From NCBI GenBank assembly GCA_047605445.1, contig JASGFP010000083.1, forward strand, positions 1-19,246: a stretch of DNA of 19,246 nucleotides. The letters run 5' to 3'. The notes below the pieces were generated by a model, which saw nothing but the letters and a program-made list of their open reading frames with translations, was not told the origin of the DNA and made no database searches. Shown in pieces: positions 1 to 6,743 of this stretch. Numbering within the stretch: position 1 is the first letter of the stretch; every line of letters begins with the position of its first letter. The position numbers and the translations under genes were made by a program. Origin of the DNA: JAJXWB01 sp047605445 (lineage in GTDB: Bacteria; Pseudomonadota; Alphaproteobacteria; Rhizobiales; Beijerinckiaceae).

Positions 1-327
1 GACGGCGCGCTGGTGGCGGCGGCGCGCGCCGCGCTGCCGAAGATCGTGGCCCCGGACGAGGCGGCGAAGCTCGCGCCGCGCGCAGGCGCCGACAAGCCGA
101 CATGGATCGTGACGCCGAAGACCGCCGCCATCGACCTTTTTGCGGAGACGCCGGACGGATATTTCGCGGAAACCAAGCGCGAGCCGGACGGCGGCTTTCG
201 GCTGACGCTGGTCGAAGCGCCAAAGGATGCGCCCGCGCCCAAGACGCCGGTCCGGCTGACGCTGACCACGCCCTCCGGCGCGCTGGAATTTTCGGTCAGG
301 CTCGACGGCGGGCGCGCTTCGCCCTAA
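1..327 (+). CDS. DsbD N-terminal-domain-like secreted protein, C-terminal part (partial)
   Basis: The reading frame is open from the left edge to a TAA at 325-327, so only the last 108 residues are present and the true start lies outside the window. The visible part has no membrane segment. It reads as a beta-rich C-terminal domain: a run near LFAETPDGYF, then PVRLTLTTPSG and a final strand FSVRLDGG. From recall, this resembles the C-terminal half of the secreted proteins in Rhizobiales annotated as protein-disulfide reductase with a DsbD N-terminal domain, which often sit directly before a peroxiredoxin gene, as here (51 bases ahead of it). The thiol-bearing N-terminal part cannot be seen, so the redox role is inferred from family and neighbour only. 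It could also be an unrelated immunoglobulin-like periplasmic protein. Confidence 0.55.
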   Translation, partial: DGALVAAARAALPKIVAPDEAAKLAPRAGADKPTWIVTPKTAAIDLFAETPDGYFAETKREPDGGFRLTLVEAPKDAPAPKTPVRLTLTTPSGALEFSVRLDGGRASP

Positions 328-378
328 CTTGCCCGCAGCGGCTGTCGCCGTCAGACAAATCCAGTCAGGAGTGGAAAT

Positions 379-858
379 ATGATCAAGGTTGGCGATCGCC
401 TGCCGAAGGCCACGTTCACGGTCATGACGGCCGAAGGGCCGGCGGCGAAATCGACGGACGACCTGTTCAAGGGCAAGAAGGTCGTGCTGTTCGGCGTGCC
501 CGGCGCGTTCACGCCCACCTGCCACAAGAACCATCTGCCGGGCTTCGTCGAGAACGAGAAGGCGATCAAGGCGAAGGGCGTCGACGATATCGCCGTGATC
601 TCCACCAACGACGTGTTCGTGATGAGCGCCTGGGCAAAGGATACGGGTGCGGCCGGCAAGATCACATTCCTGGCCGACGGCAGCGCCGCCTTCGCCAAGG
701 CGACCGGCCTCGACCTCGATCTCTCCGAGCGCGGCATGGGCATGCGCAACAAACGCTTCTCGATGATCGTCGACGACGGCGTCGTGCGCTCGCTCAACAT
801 CGAGGAAGGTCCGGGCGCGGAGAAGTCCGGCGCCAAGACCATGCTCGAGCAGCTTTGA
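379..858 (+). CDS. Peroxiredoxin, Prx5/AhpE-like single-cysteine type
   Basis: This 159-residue cytosolic protein reduces hydrogen peroxide and organic hydroperoxides through a peroxidatic cysteine. The active-site stretch PGAFTPTCHKNHLPGF places the peroxidatic Cys at residue 48, with the family's Thr at 45 and a conserved Arg in the GMRNKRF segment near residues 123-126. Length and motif fit the Prx5 family. Cys48 is the only cysteine in the protein, so there is no resolving cysteine; such enzymes are usually recycled by glutathione/glutaredoxin or another small thiol, which fits with gshA about 4 kb away. The start is supported by AGGAG at 367-371, seven bases before the ATG. It follows the DsbD-like gene on the same strand and probably shares its transcript. 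A palindromic repeat follows directly and separates it from the convergent rnhA. Confidence 0.93.
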   Translation: MIKVGDRLPKATFTVMTAEGPAAKSTDDLFKGKKVVLFGVPGAFTPTCHKNHLPGFVENEKAIKAKGVDDIAVISTNDVFVMSAWAKDTGAAGKITFLADGSAAFAKATGLDLDLSERGMGMRNKRFSMIVDDGVVRSLNIEEGPGAEKSGAKTMLEQL

Positions 859-864
859 GGCGCT

Positions 865-952
865 CCCGTCATTGCGACAGCGCGGCGACGAAGCAATCCA
901 TCCGTGCGGATGTCAGCTGGATGGATTGCTTCGCTCCGCTCGCAATGACGGG
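865..952. repeat. Palindromic intergenic repeat (REP-like) between peroxiredoxin and rnhA
   Basis: The two arms are 865-903 and 919-952. The outer 12 bases (CCCGTCATTGCG) and the inner 14 bases (GAAGCAATCCATCC) of the left arm are exactly repeated in inverted form in the right arm; only the middle of each arm differs. The loop is about 15 bases. The motif CGTCATTGCGAGC...GAAGCAATCCATC is, from recall, a dispersed palindromic repeat common in Rhizobiales and some other proteobacteria. It lies between two converging genes, 6 bases after the peroxiredoxin stop, and could fold as a bidirectional transcript end. There is no U-tract on either side. Confidence 0.85.
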
Positions 953-969
953 CTCAACACCACCGGCGG

Positions 970-1425
970 CTAACGTCGTAAGCCCTTGAACGGCGCCATG
1001 CCCGCGCGCGCCAGCGCATCGGCGCGCTCGTTCATCTCGTCGCCGGCATGGCCCTTCACCCATTTCCAGTGGATGTCGTGGCGCTCGGCGGCGGCGTCCA
1101 GCCGCTGCCACAGTTCGACGTTCTTCACCGGCTTCTTGTCGGCGGTCTTCCAGCCGCGCTTTTTCCAGTTGTGAATCCAGCCGGTGACGCCGTCGCGCAC
1201 GTAGATGGAATCCGTGTGCAGGTCGATCGCGCAGGGACGCGTCAGCGCCTCCAGCGCGCTGATAGCCGCCATCAACTCCATGCGATTGTTGGTCGTCAGC
1301 GCCTCGCCGCCAGAAAGTTCTTTCTCGACCCCGTTGAAGGTCAGGATCGCGCCCCAGCCGCCGGGGCCCGGATTTCCGGAGCAGGCGCCGTCCGTCCAGA
1401 TTTCCACGCGCTTGGGGTCAGTCAT
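970..1425 (-). CDS. rnhA: Ribonuclease HI
   Basis: This 151-residue cytosolic endonuclease cuts the RNA strand of RNA-DNA hybrids. It has the complete RNase HI fold: TDGACSGNPGPGGWG near the N-terminus with catalytic Asp12, NNRMELMA with Glu50, LHTDSIYV with Asp72, and WVKGHAGDEMNERAD with His126 and Asp136. The basic handle region WKKRGWKTADKKPVKN (about 87-102) is also present. The start chosen is the ATG at 1423-1425 because the protein then begins just before the first beta strand and has family length; a longer in-frame extension upstream runs into repeat DNA and is not credible. It lies downstream of thrB on the same strand, 195 bases away across a palindromic repeat, a linkage often seen in Rhizobiales. 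Confidence 0.96.
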   Translation of the reverse strand: MTDPKRVEIWTDGACSGNPGPGGWGAILTFNGVEKELSGGEALTTNNRMELMAAISALEALTRPCAIDLHTDSIYVRDGVTGWIHNWKKRGWKTADKKPVKNVELWQRLDAAAERHDIHWKWVKGHAGDEMNERADALARAGMAPFKGLRR

Positions 1426-1469
1426 CCGAGAAGCCGCCCGCTCAAGTCCACAGATCCGCGGAGGCTGTC

Positions 1470-1588
1470 TCTCTCCCCTCCCCCTTGCGGAGAGCGGCCG
1501 GGGTGGGGGTGGGCTCGGCGAAATCTTGCGACATTCGTGATGCGGCTGCCCCCACGCCAGCCCTCCCCGCAAGGGGGTGGGAGAAGTG
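1470..1588. repeat. Imperfect palindromic repeat between thrB and rnhA
   Basis: The left arm (about 1470-1511) has TCTCCCCTCCCCCTTGCGG followed by a GGGGTGGGGGTGGG run. The right arm (about 1547-1588) has CCCCCACGCCAGCCCTCC then CCGCAAGGGGGTGGGAGAAG. The reverse complement of the right arm matches the left arm over most of its length, with the shared core CCCCCTTGCGG. The central part (about 1512-1546) is unpaired. This pattern of CCCTCCCC-TTGCGGGG with a G-rich tail is, from recall, a dispersed intergenic element in alphaproteobacteria. It fills most of the gap between the thrB stop and the rnhA start and would place a large hairpin inside any thrB-rnhA transcript. Confidence 0.75.
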
Positions 1589-1620
1589 GACGCTCTCGCC
1601 GGCGCGGGTTTTCGTCCCGC

Positions 1621-2586
1621 TCACGCGTCGGCGCCGTAGTCGCGGATGCTCGTCGCCTGCGCGTGGAAGCGCAGCTTGCGGAAATATTCGAGCGGGTCTT
1701 TCGGCCTCACAAGCGCGCCCGGCGGCACGTTGAGCCAGTCGACGAGGCGCGTCAGCAGGAAGCGCATGGCCGCGCCGCGCGCGAGCGCTGGAAAGGCGTC
1801 GATCTCGGCCGCGTTCAAGGGGCGGCGGCGGCGATAATTCTCGATCATCGCCCTGCCCTTGGTGATGTTGAAGGAGGCGTCCGTCTCGAAGCACCAGGCG
1901 TTGACGCAGATCGCCAGATCGTAGGCGAAGGCGTCGTTGCAGGCGAAATAGAAGTCGATCAGGCCCGACAATTTGTCTCCGAGGAAGAAGACGTTGTCGG
2001 GAAAGAGATCGGCGTGAATCACGCCCTCCGGCAGGCCGCGCGGCCAGTTGGCCTCGAGCCAGCCGAGTTCCTTTTCGACGAAGGCCGCGAGGCCCGGCTG
2101 CACGCTGTCGGCCCGCGCGGCGGCGCTGTCGTAGAGCGGGCGCCAGGCCTCGATCGAGAGCGCATTGGGGCGCCTGAGCGCAAAGCCTTCGCCATCGATG
2201 TGCAGCAGCGCGTCGACGTCGCCGAGCGCGGCGCAATGGGCGGCCGTCTGGCGGCGCGGCCACATGCCCTCGAGAAAGGTGACTATGGCGGCGGCCCGGC
2301 CCGCGAGCCTGCCGAGCGTCGCGCCGTTGCGGTTGGGCACGGGCTGCGGACAATTCAGCCCGCGCCGCGCCAGATGCTCCATCAGGCCGAGAAAGAAAGG
2401 CAGGTCGCTTTCCTTCGTGCGCTTCTCGTAGAGCGTCAGGAAGAAATAGCCCTTCTGCGTGTGCAGCATGTAATTCGTGTTCTCGACTCCCTCCGCAATG
2501 CCCTTGAGCGAGAGCAGCGCGCCGAGATCGTAATCGGCGAGGAAGGCGGCGAGCTCCTCGCCCGAGACATCGGTATAGACGGCCAT
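1621..2586 (-). CDS. thrB: Homoserine kinase (APH-fold type)
   Basis: This 321-residue cytosolic enzyme phosphorylates homoserine on its hydroxyl using ATP, the step before threonine synthase. The fold is that of the aminoglycoside/choline kinase family, not the GHMP type found in E. coli. An N-terminal lobe carries GVENTNYMLHTQKGYFFLTLYE (about 33-54), whose YFFLTLYE strand corresponds to the ATP-binding strand. The catalytic Brenner loop is HADLFPDN at 191-198 with Asp193 and Asn198, and the metal-binding Asp211 follows in IDFYFACND. Start: the ATG at 2584-2586 gives MAVYTD, the usual family beginning; an in-frame GTG at 2592 is a less likely alternative. The Shine-Dalgarno is weak. The product feeds ThrC, encoded at 13042 in a different transcription unit. 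A structured inverted-repeat region lies immediately upstream. Confidence 0.95.
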   Translation of the reverse strand: MAVYTDVSGEELAAFLADYDLGALLSLKGIAEGVENTNYMLHTQKGYFFLTLYEKRTKESDLPFFLGLMEHLARRGLNCPQPVPNRNGATLGRLAGRAAAIVTFLEGMWPRRQTAAHCAALGDVDALLHIDGEGFALRRPNALSIEAWRPLYDSAAARADSVQPGLAAFVEKELGWLEANWPRGLPEGVIHADLFPDNVFFLGDKLSGLIDFYFACNDAFAYDLAICVNAWCFETDASFNITKGRAMIENYRRRRPLNAAEIDAFPALARGAAMRFLLTRLVDWLNVPPGALVRPKDPLEYFRKLRFHAQATSIRDYGADA

Positions 2587-2594
2587 GAGCACTT

Positions 2595-2699
2595 CTGGAC
2601 CGCGAGCGCCTGCGCTCGCAAGGATTTGAACACGACCCGGCGTCGTCCATCCGAAGAAGCCTTCAGCTCCCGTTGCGGGCCTGAAGGCTCGCGGTCCAG
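2595..2699. repeat. Complex inverted-repeat region upstream of thrB
   Basis: Perfect 13-base arms CTGGACCGCGAGC (2595-2607) and its inverse (2687-2699) enclose three smaller hairpins. One is an 8-base stem GCCTTCAG/CTGAAGGC (2659-2666 with 2681-2688) with an inner CCCG/CGGG. The second is a 5-base stem ACGAC/GTCGT (2632-2636 with 2642-2646). The third is GCGAGCG/CGCTCGC (2602-2608 with 2613-2619), which competes with the outer stem for bases 2602-2607. It begins 9 bases upstream of the thrB ATG on the minus strand and is also upstream of the divergent exporter gene. It may be a compound REP-type element or a structured thrB leader; the sequence alone does not decide. Confidence 0.7.
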
Positions 2700-2800
2700 A
2701 GCCGGGCCGGCCCGGGCTTTGCGGCGTGAATGCGAACCGTGTTAGCGAGGCCGATCCGCCCCGTCAAACGTCCGCGCTCCCGCATGACCATACCTTCCGC

Positions 2801-3700
2801 ATGACGCCCTCCTGGCTCTGGATCGTCTTCACCGTCGCCGCCGCAGGCGCGCAGACGGCGCGCAACGCCATGCAACGCGATCTCATCGCCACGCTCGGCA
2901 CGGCGGGGGCGACCTTCGTGCGCTTTCTGTACGGCCTGCCCTTCGCGCTCGCGTTTCTGGCGCTCGTCTCGACGGCCAGCGGCGCGGCGCCGCCTGCGCC
3001 CGGGGCGGCGTCCTTCGCCTGGACGGTCGTCGGCGGCGTGTCGCAGATCGCGGCGACCGGTCTGATGCTCGCGGCGATGAAGGAAAAATCCTTCGTCGTG
3101 GCCATCGCCTACACCAAGACCGAGCCGGTCATCGTCGCGCTGTTCGGCCTGCTTTTCCTTCACGACAGCGTGACGCCGAAACTGGCGGCGGCCATCGCCA
3201 TCGCCGTGTTTGGCGTGCTGCTGATGTCCTGGCCGAAGCGAACCGACGGCGCGCCGGACATCGGCTGGCGCTCCACCCTCTACGGCCTTGCGTCGGCGGC
3301 CATGTTCGCTCTGTCGGCGATCGGCTACCGCGCCGGCATTCTCGCGCTCGGCGCGCCTAATTTCGCGCTCGGCGCCTCGACCATTCTGGCGCTGGCGCTC
3401 GCCATCCAGAGCGCGCTCATCGTGATCGGCCTGACGCTCGCCGACCGCGCGCTGCTGGCGGGGATTCTGCGCGCATGGCGGCCGTCGCTGCTGGCAGGCT
3501 TCATGGGCGCGCTCGCCTCGCAATTCTGGTTTCTGGCCTTCGCCATAGACACTGCCGCGCGCGTGCGCACGCTGGCGCTGATCGAGATGATCTTCGCGCA
3601 GATCGTCACGCGGCGCATCTTTCAGCAGCGGACGAGCGCGCGCGAGATCGCCGGCATGGCGATCATGCTGGCGGGCGTGCTGCTCCTGTTCTGGACGTGA
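2801..3700 (+). CDS. EamA/DMT-superfamily membrane transporter
   Basis: This 299-residue inner-membrane protein is of the drug/metabolite transporter superfamily. It has about ten hydrophobic segments arranged as two EamA repeats. The first repeat ends near the loop SWPKRTDGAPDIGWR (about residues 145-159), and the C-terminus is a final helix IAGMAIMLAGVLLLFW. Members export amino acids, metabolites or drugs; the substrate cannot be read from the sequence. The ATG at 2801 is chosen because the first helix (WLWIVFTVAAAG) starts directly after it. An in-frame ATG at 2726 would add 25 polar residues that overlap the region next to the inverted repeat. No clear Shine-Dalgarno is visible. It sits on the plus strand between ispH and thrB, both minus-strand genes, and its stop abuts the ispH stop without a gap. 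Confidence 0.88.
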   Translation: MTPSWLWIVFTVAAAGAQTARNAMQRDLIATLGTAGATFVRFLYGLPFALAFLALVSTASGAAPPAPGAASFAWTVVGGVSQIAATGLMLAAMKEKSFVVAIAYTKTEPVIVALFGLLFLHDSVTPKLAAAIAIAVFGVLLMSWPKRTDGAPDIGWRSTLYGLASAAMFALSAIGYRAGILALGAPNFALGASTILALALAIQSALIVIGLTLADRALLAGILRAWRPSLLAGFMGALASQFWFLAFAIDTAARVRTLALIEMIFAQIVTRRIFQQRTSAREIAGMAIMLAGVLLLFWT

Positions 3701-4690
3701 TCAGGAATTGTCGCGCAATTCGCGCGGCAGCGGGAAGAACGTGTTCTCGCTGCTCATCGTCACCGTCTCGATCGTCAGGTCGAAGCGCCTGCCGAAGGCC
3801 TCGATCACTTCGTTGACGAGCACTTCCGGCGCCGAGGCGCCGGCGGTGATCGCGATCGAGCGAACGTCCTCGTAGAGCGACCAGTCAAGATCGCGCGCGC
3901 CGTCCACCAGTTGCGCCTTCGGGCAGCCCGATCGCTCGGCGACTTCGCGCAGGCGCTGCGAATTCGAAGAATTCGGCGAGCCGACCACGATGACCGCATC
4001 CACGTTCGGGCTAATCGCCTTGATCGCCTCCTGCCGGTTGGTGGTGGCGTAGCAGATGTCCTGCTTGTGCGGGCTGATGATATTGGGGAACCGCGCCTTC
4101 AGGGCCGCGACGATTTCCGCAGTGTCGTCCAGCGACAAAGTCGTCTGCGTGACATAGGCGAGATTGTCGCAATCGGCGACGTCCAGCGTGGCGACCTCGG
4201 CGACGGATTGCACGAGCTGGACGGCGCCATCCGGCAATTGTCCCATCGTCCCGACGACCTCGGGGTGGCCGGCATGGCCGATCAGCAGAACCTTGCGGCC
4301 CCGCTTGTGGTGGATTTCGGCCTCGCGATGCACCTTGGTGACGAGGGGGCAGGTCGCGTCGATGGCGAAAAAATTGCGCGCGGCGGCTTCGGCCGGAATC
4401 GATTTCGGCACGCCGTGGGCGGAAAAGATGACCGGGGCCTGCGTGTCGGGAATTTCCGACAATTCCTCGACGAAGATCGCGCCTTTGGCCTTCAGGCTCT
4501 CGACGACATAGCGATTATGGACGATCTCGTGGCGCACATAGACCGGCGGCCCGTAGCGGTCGATCGCCCGTTCCACCGCCTCGATCGCCCGCACGACGCC
4601 GGCGCAGAAGCCGCGCGGCGCGCACAGGATGATCTTCAGCGCGGCCTTGTCCTCGGCAGGTCTGGCCTTGGCCTCGGTAATGGCTGTCAT
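3701..4690 (-). CDS. ispH: 4-hydroxy-3-methylbut-2-enyl diphosphate reductase (IspH/LytB)
   Basis: This is the last enzyme of the non-mevalonate (MEP) isoprenoid pathway. It reduces HMBPP to isopentenyl and dimethylallyl diphosphate using an iron-sulfur cluster in the cytosol. The 329-residue protein has all three cluster cysteines: Cys29 in APRGFCAGV, Cys114 in DATCPLVTKVH and Cys213 in QDICYATTNRQ. Substrate-site residues visible include His54 (VRHEIVHN), His142 and the catalytic Glu144 in GHPEV, the TQTTLS segment at 181-186, and VGSPNSSNSQRL. The start ATG at 4688-4690 is preceded by AGGAGA about 11 bases upstream. It gives a short N-terminal extension before the KIILCAPRG strand. The gene is divergent from gshA (231-base gap) and converges on the exporter gene with no spacer. 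Confidence 0.97.
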   Translation of the reverse strand: MTAITEAKARPAEDKAALKIILCAPRGFCAGVVRAIEAVERAIDRYGPPVYVRHEIVHNRYVVESLKAKGAIFVEELSEIPDTQAPVIFSAHGVPKSIPAEAAARNFFAIDATCPLVTKVHREAEIHHKRGRKVLLIGHAGHPEVVGTMGQLPDGAVQLVQSVAEVATLDVADCDNLAYVTQTTLSLDDTAEIVAALKARFPNIISPHKQDICYATTNRQEAIKAISPNVDAVIVVGSPNSSNSQRLREVAERSGCPKAQLVDGARDLDWSLYEDVRSIAITAGASAPEVLVNEVIEAFGRRFDLTIETVTMSSENTFFPLPRELRDNS

Positions 4691-4819
4691 GCGGCGACGC
4701 GTCTCCTGTGGCCGGATAGGGCCTGTGGCCTCCTAAATGGCCGGGTTCGACGGCAGGATCAAGGCCGGGGCGGACGACGGGGCCCCAACGGCCTCCCGCC
4801 GATGTGAATTGCCGTGAGA

Positions 4820-4848
4820 TTGCGCAGGCGCGCCCGTCCGACTATCAA
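4820..4848 (+). promoter_or_regulatory. Possible sigma-70-type promoter for gshA
   Basis: TTGCGC at 4820-4825 and TATCAA at 4843-4848 (preceded by C, giving CTATCA) are separated by 17 bases and lie 73 bases before the gshA ATG. Match to consensus is modest (3 of 6 and 4 of 6), so this is only a candidate. The 231-base gap must hold the divergent promoters of ispH and gshA; I see no clear operator in it. Confidence 0.2.
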
Positions 4849-4921
4849 AGCGGCGGACGCCGCCCTGCCGATTGCGGATTGTTCCGGCGACGCAGCCGAT
4901 AGTTTGGCGCAAGGGATCCGC

Positions 4922-6301
4922 ATGGCGCGCGATGTGACCGACACCACGCATATTTCGTCGCGCGACGAGCTTGTCGGGTGGATGGAGGCGGGCAACAAGC
5001 CGCCGGACCAGTTCCGCATGGGCGCCGAGCACGAGAAAATACCGTTCTACACATCCGACCATTCGCCCGTGCCCTACGATGGCCGCAGCGGCGGCGACGG
5101 CATTCGGGCGCTGCTCGAGGGCCTGCAGGCCAAGCTCGGCTGGGAGCCGATCATGGACGGCGCCGCGCTGATCGGCCTGTTCGACGAGGCCGGCGGCGGC
5201 GCGATTTCGCTGGAGCCCGGCGGCCAGTTCGAGCTTTCGGGCGCCCCGGTCGAGACCGTGCACGACGTCGAGAGCGAATTCGACGCGCATATAGCGGCGG
5301 CCAAGGCGATCGCCGATCCGCTCGGCATCAGCTTTCTCGACATCGGCATGAGCCCGCTGTGGACGCGCGCCGAAACGCCGGTCATGCCGAAGCAGCGCTA
5401 CGGCATCATGATGCGCTACATGCCCAAGGTCGGCTCGCGCGGCCTCGACATGATGTTCCGGACCTCGACCGTGCAGGTCAATCTGGACTTCCAGAATGAA
5501 CGGGACATGGTGCGCAAGCTGCGCGTGTCGCTCGCGCTGCAGCCGGTGGCGACCGCATTGTTCGCCAATTCGCCCTTTACCGACGGCAGGCCCAACGGGA
5601 TGCTGTCGATGCGCTCGGAAATCTGGCGCGACACCGACAGGGCGCGCACGGGCATGATGCCCTTCGCCTTCGAGGACGGCATGGGCTTCGAGCGCTTCGT
5701 CGATTATGCGCTCGACGTGCCCATGTATTTCGTCAAGCGCGGCGACCATTACCACGATGTCGCCGGCGCGAATTTCCGCGATCTTCTCGCCGGCAGGCTC
5801 GCGCAATTGCCGGGCGAGCGCGCGACCATGGCCGACTGGGCCAACCATTTGTCGACCCTGTTTCCGGAAGTGCGGGTCAAGCGCTACATCGAGATGCGCG
5901 GCTGCGACGTCGGCCCGCGCGCGCACATATCCGCCTTGCCAGCCCTGTTCGTCGGCCTGCTCTACGACCCGGCCGCGCTCGACGAGGCCGAACAACTCGT
6001 GTCGGGCTGGAGCGCGGATGACCGTCAGGCGCTGCGCGACGCCGTTCCGCGCCTCGGCCTCTCGGCGACGATCGGCGGCCGAAGCCTGCAGGCCGTGGCC
6101 AAGGATGTGCTGGCGATCGCGCGCCGCGGTCTGTCGCGCCGCGGACGCCGGGACGCACAAGGCCACGACGAAAGCCGGCATCTTTCCGTGCTGGACGCCT
6201 ATGCCGAGAGCGGGCAGCCGCTGGCGGGCGACCTGCTGCGCCGCTACGAGTCCGCCTGGGGCCGCAGCGTATTGCCGGCGTTCGAGGAATGCGTGTTCTG
6301 A
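4922..6301 (+). CDS. gshA: Glutamate-cysteine ligase (plant/alphaproteobacterial type)
   Basis: This enzyme catalyses the first, rate-limiting step of glutathione synthesis, ATP-dependent joining of glutamate to cysteine, in the cytosol. The 459-residue protein carries the hallmarks of the GCS2-type family shared by alphaproteobacteria and plants: GAEHEK (34-39), SLEPGGQFELSG (96-107), then MMRYMPKVG, FRTSTVQVNLDF, a segment FANSPFTDGRPNGMLSMRS and VKRYIEMRGCD. Length is typical. The ATG at 4922 is chosen over an in-frame ATG at 4814, whose extra 36 residues lack family similarity; AAGGGA lies just before 4922. It is transcribed away from ispH and ends 15 bases before the convergent small secreted-protein gene. 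Glutathione could serve the single-cysteine peroxiredoxin at 379. Confidence 0.95.
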   Translation: MARDVTDTTHISSRDELVGWMEAGNKPPDQFRMGAEHEKIPFYTSDHSPVPYDGRSGGDGIRALLEGLQAKLGWEPIMDGAALIGLFDEAGGGAISLEPGGQFELSGAPVETVHDVESEFDAHIAAAKAIADPLGISFLDIGMSPLWTRAETPVMPKQRYGIMMRYMPKVGSRGLDMMFRTSTVQVNLDFQNERDMVRKLRVSLALQPVATALFANSPFTDGRPNGMLSMRSEIWRDTDRARTGMMPFAFEDGMGFERFVDYALDVPMYFVKRGDHYHDVAGANFRDLLAGRLAQLPGERATMADWANHLSTLFPEVRVKRYIEMRGCDVGPRAHISALPALFVGLLYDPAALDEAEQLVSGWSADDRQALRDAVPRLGLSATIGGRSLQAVAKDVLAIARRGLSRRGRRDAQGHDESRHLSVLDAYAESGQPLAGDLLRRYESAWGRSVLPAFEECVF

Positions 6302-6316
6302 AGCGGCCCTGCGCTC

Positions 6317-6652
6317 TCAGCGCTGGAACGGACCGCCCAGCGGCGGTCCCGCGCGCAGACGCGTGACACTCTCCGACCGCATGGCGGCGGGACGCGCGCC
6401 GTCTTGGCGCGGAGCGACGAATCCGGAGCCGAGGCTGGCCGAACCCTGCATGACCTGCGCCTCGACGCGCACATGACGGCCGACGCTCAGGCAATTGTCG
6501 GCGCCGCTGATCGTGGCGCTGTCAGGGCTGTAGGACATGCAGCCGCCGGCGATGGCGGGGCCGGCAAAAACCGCGAGGCAGAGGGCAGAGACTCCGGACG
6601 CCGAATATTTGAGGATCGGTCGGGCTGAGCCCTTGCCGTCTGGATTTTGCAT
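6317..6652 (-). CDS. Small secreted protein with a porin-N-terminus-like motif
   Basis: This 111-residue protein has a short polar start, a hydrophobic core (about 17-34) and a probable signal-peptidase site AIA|GG near residue 35, so it is likely periplasmic or outer-membrane associated. The mature start GGCMSYSPDSATISGADN followed by CLSVGRHVRVEAQ closely tracks the N-terminal strand of Rhizobiales porins. The two cysteines (38 and 54), the Gly-x-Asp before Cys54 and the VGxxVRxE ending fall at the same spacing. The remaining approximately 45 residues are Arg/Gly/Pro-rich and not barrel-like, so it is not a full porin. The ATG at 6650-6652 has GAGGG about seven bases upstream. It is the last gene of the minus-strand run, 91 bases after rsmE. 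Function unknown; the translation is convincing, the porin relation is inference from recalled consensus. Confidence 0.7.
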   Translation of the reverse strand: MQNPDGKGSARPILKYSASGVSALCLAVFAGPAIAGGCMSYSPDSATISGADNCLSVGRHVRVEAQVMQGSASLGSGFVAPRQDGARPAAMRSESVTRLRAGPPLGGPFQR

Positions 6653-6743
6653 CGTCGCCCTCAGAGCTTGCTCGGAACAGCATTCCGGCTGATGTCTAGC
6701 GAAGCGCCCACGGTTTGGGCGAACATCGTGGCGAGATCGTGGC

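Noticed and set aside
2619..2633. tRNA T-loop-like string (GTTCAAATCC on the minus strand) upstream of thrB
   Set aside because: The flanking bases do not form the five-pair T-stem and no acceptor or anticodon arm can be built around it.
1048..2745. Long plus-strand open frame across rnhA, the repeat and thrB
   Set aside because: It runs antisense through two genes with full catalytic motifs and through a palindromic repeat; its composition is not protein-like.
4733..6181. Long minus-strand open frame opposite gshA
   Set aside because: gshA has family motifs on the plus strand and the antisense product is low-complexity His/Arg/Ala.
6705..6721. Small hairpin CGCCCA/TGGGCG between rsmE and the small secreted-protein gene as a terminator
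   Set aside because: Only six pairs and no U-tract on the minus strand; too weak to call.
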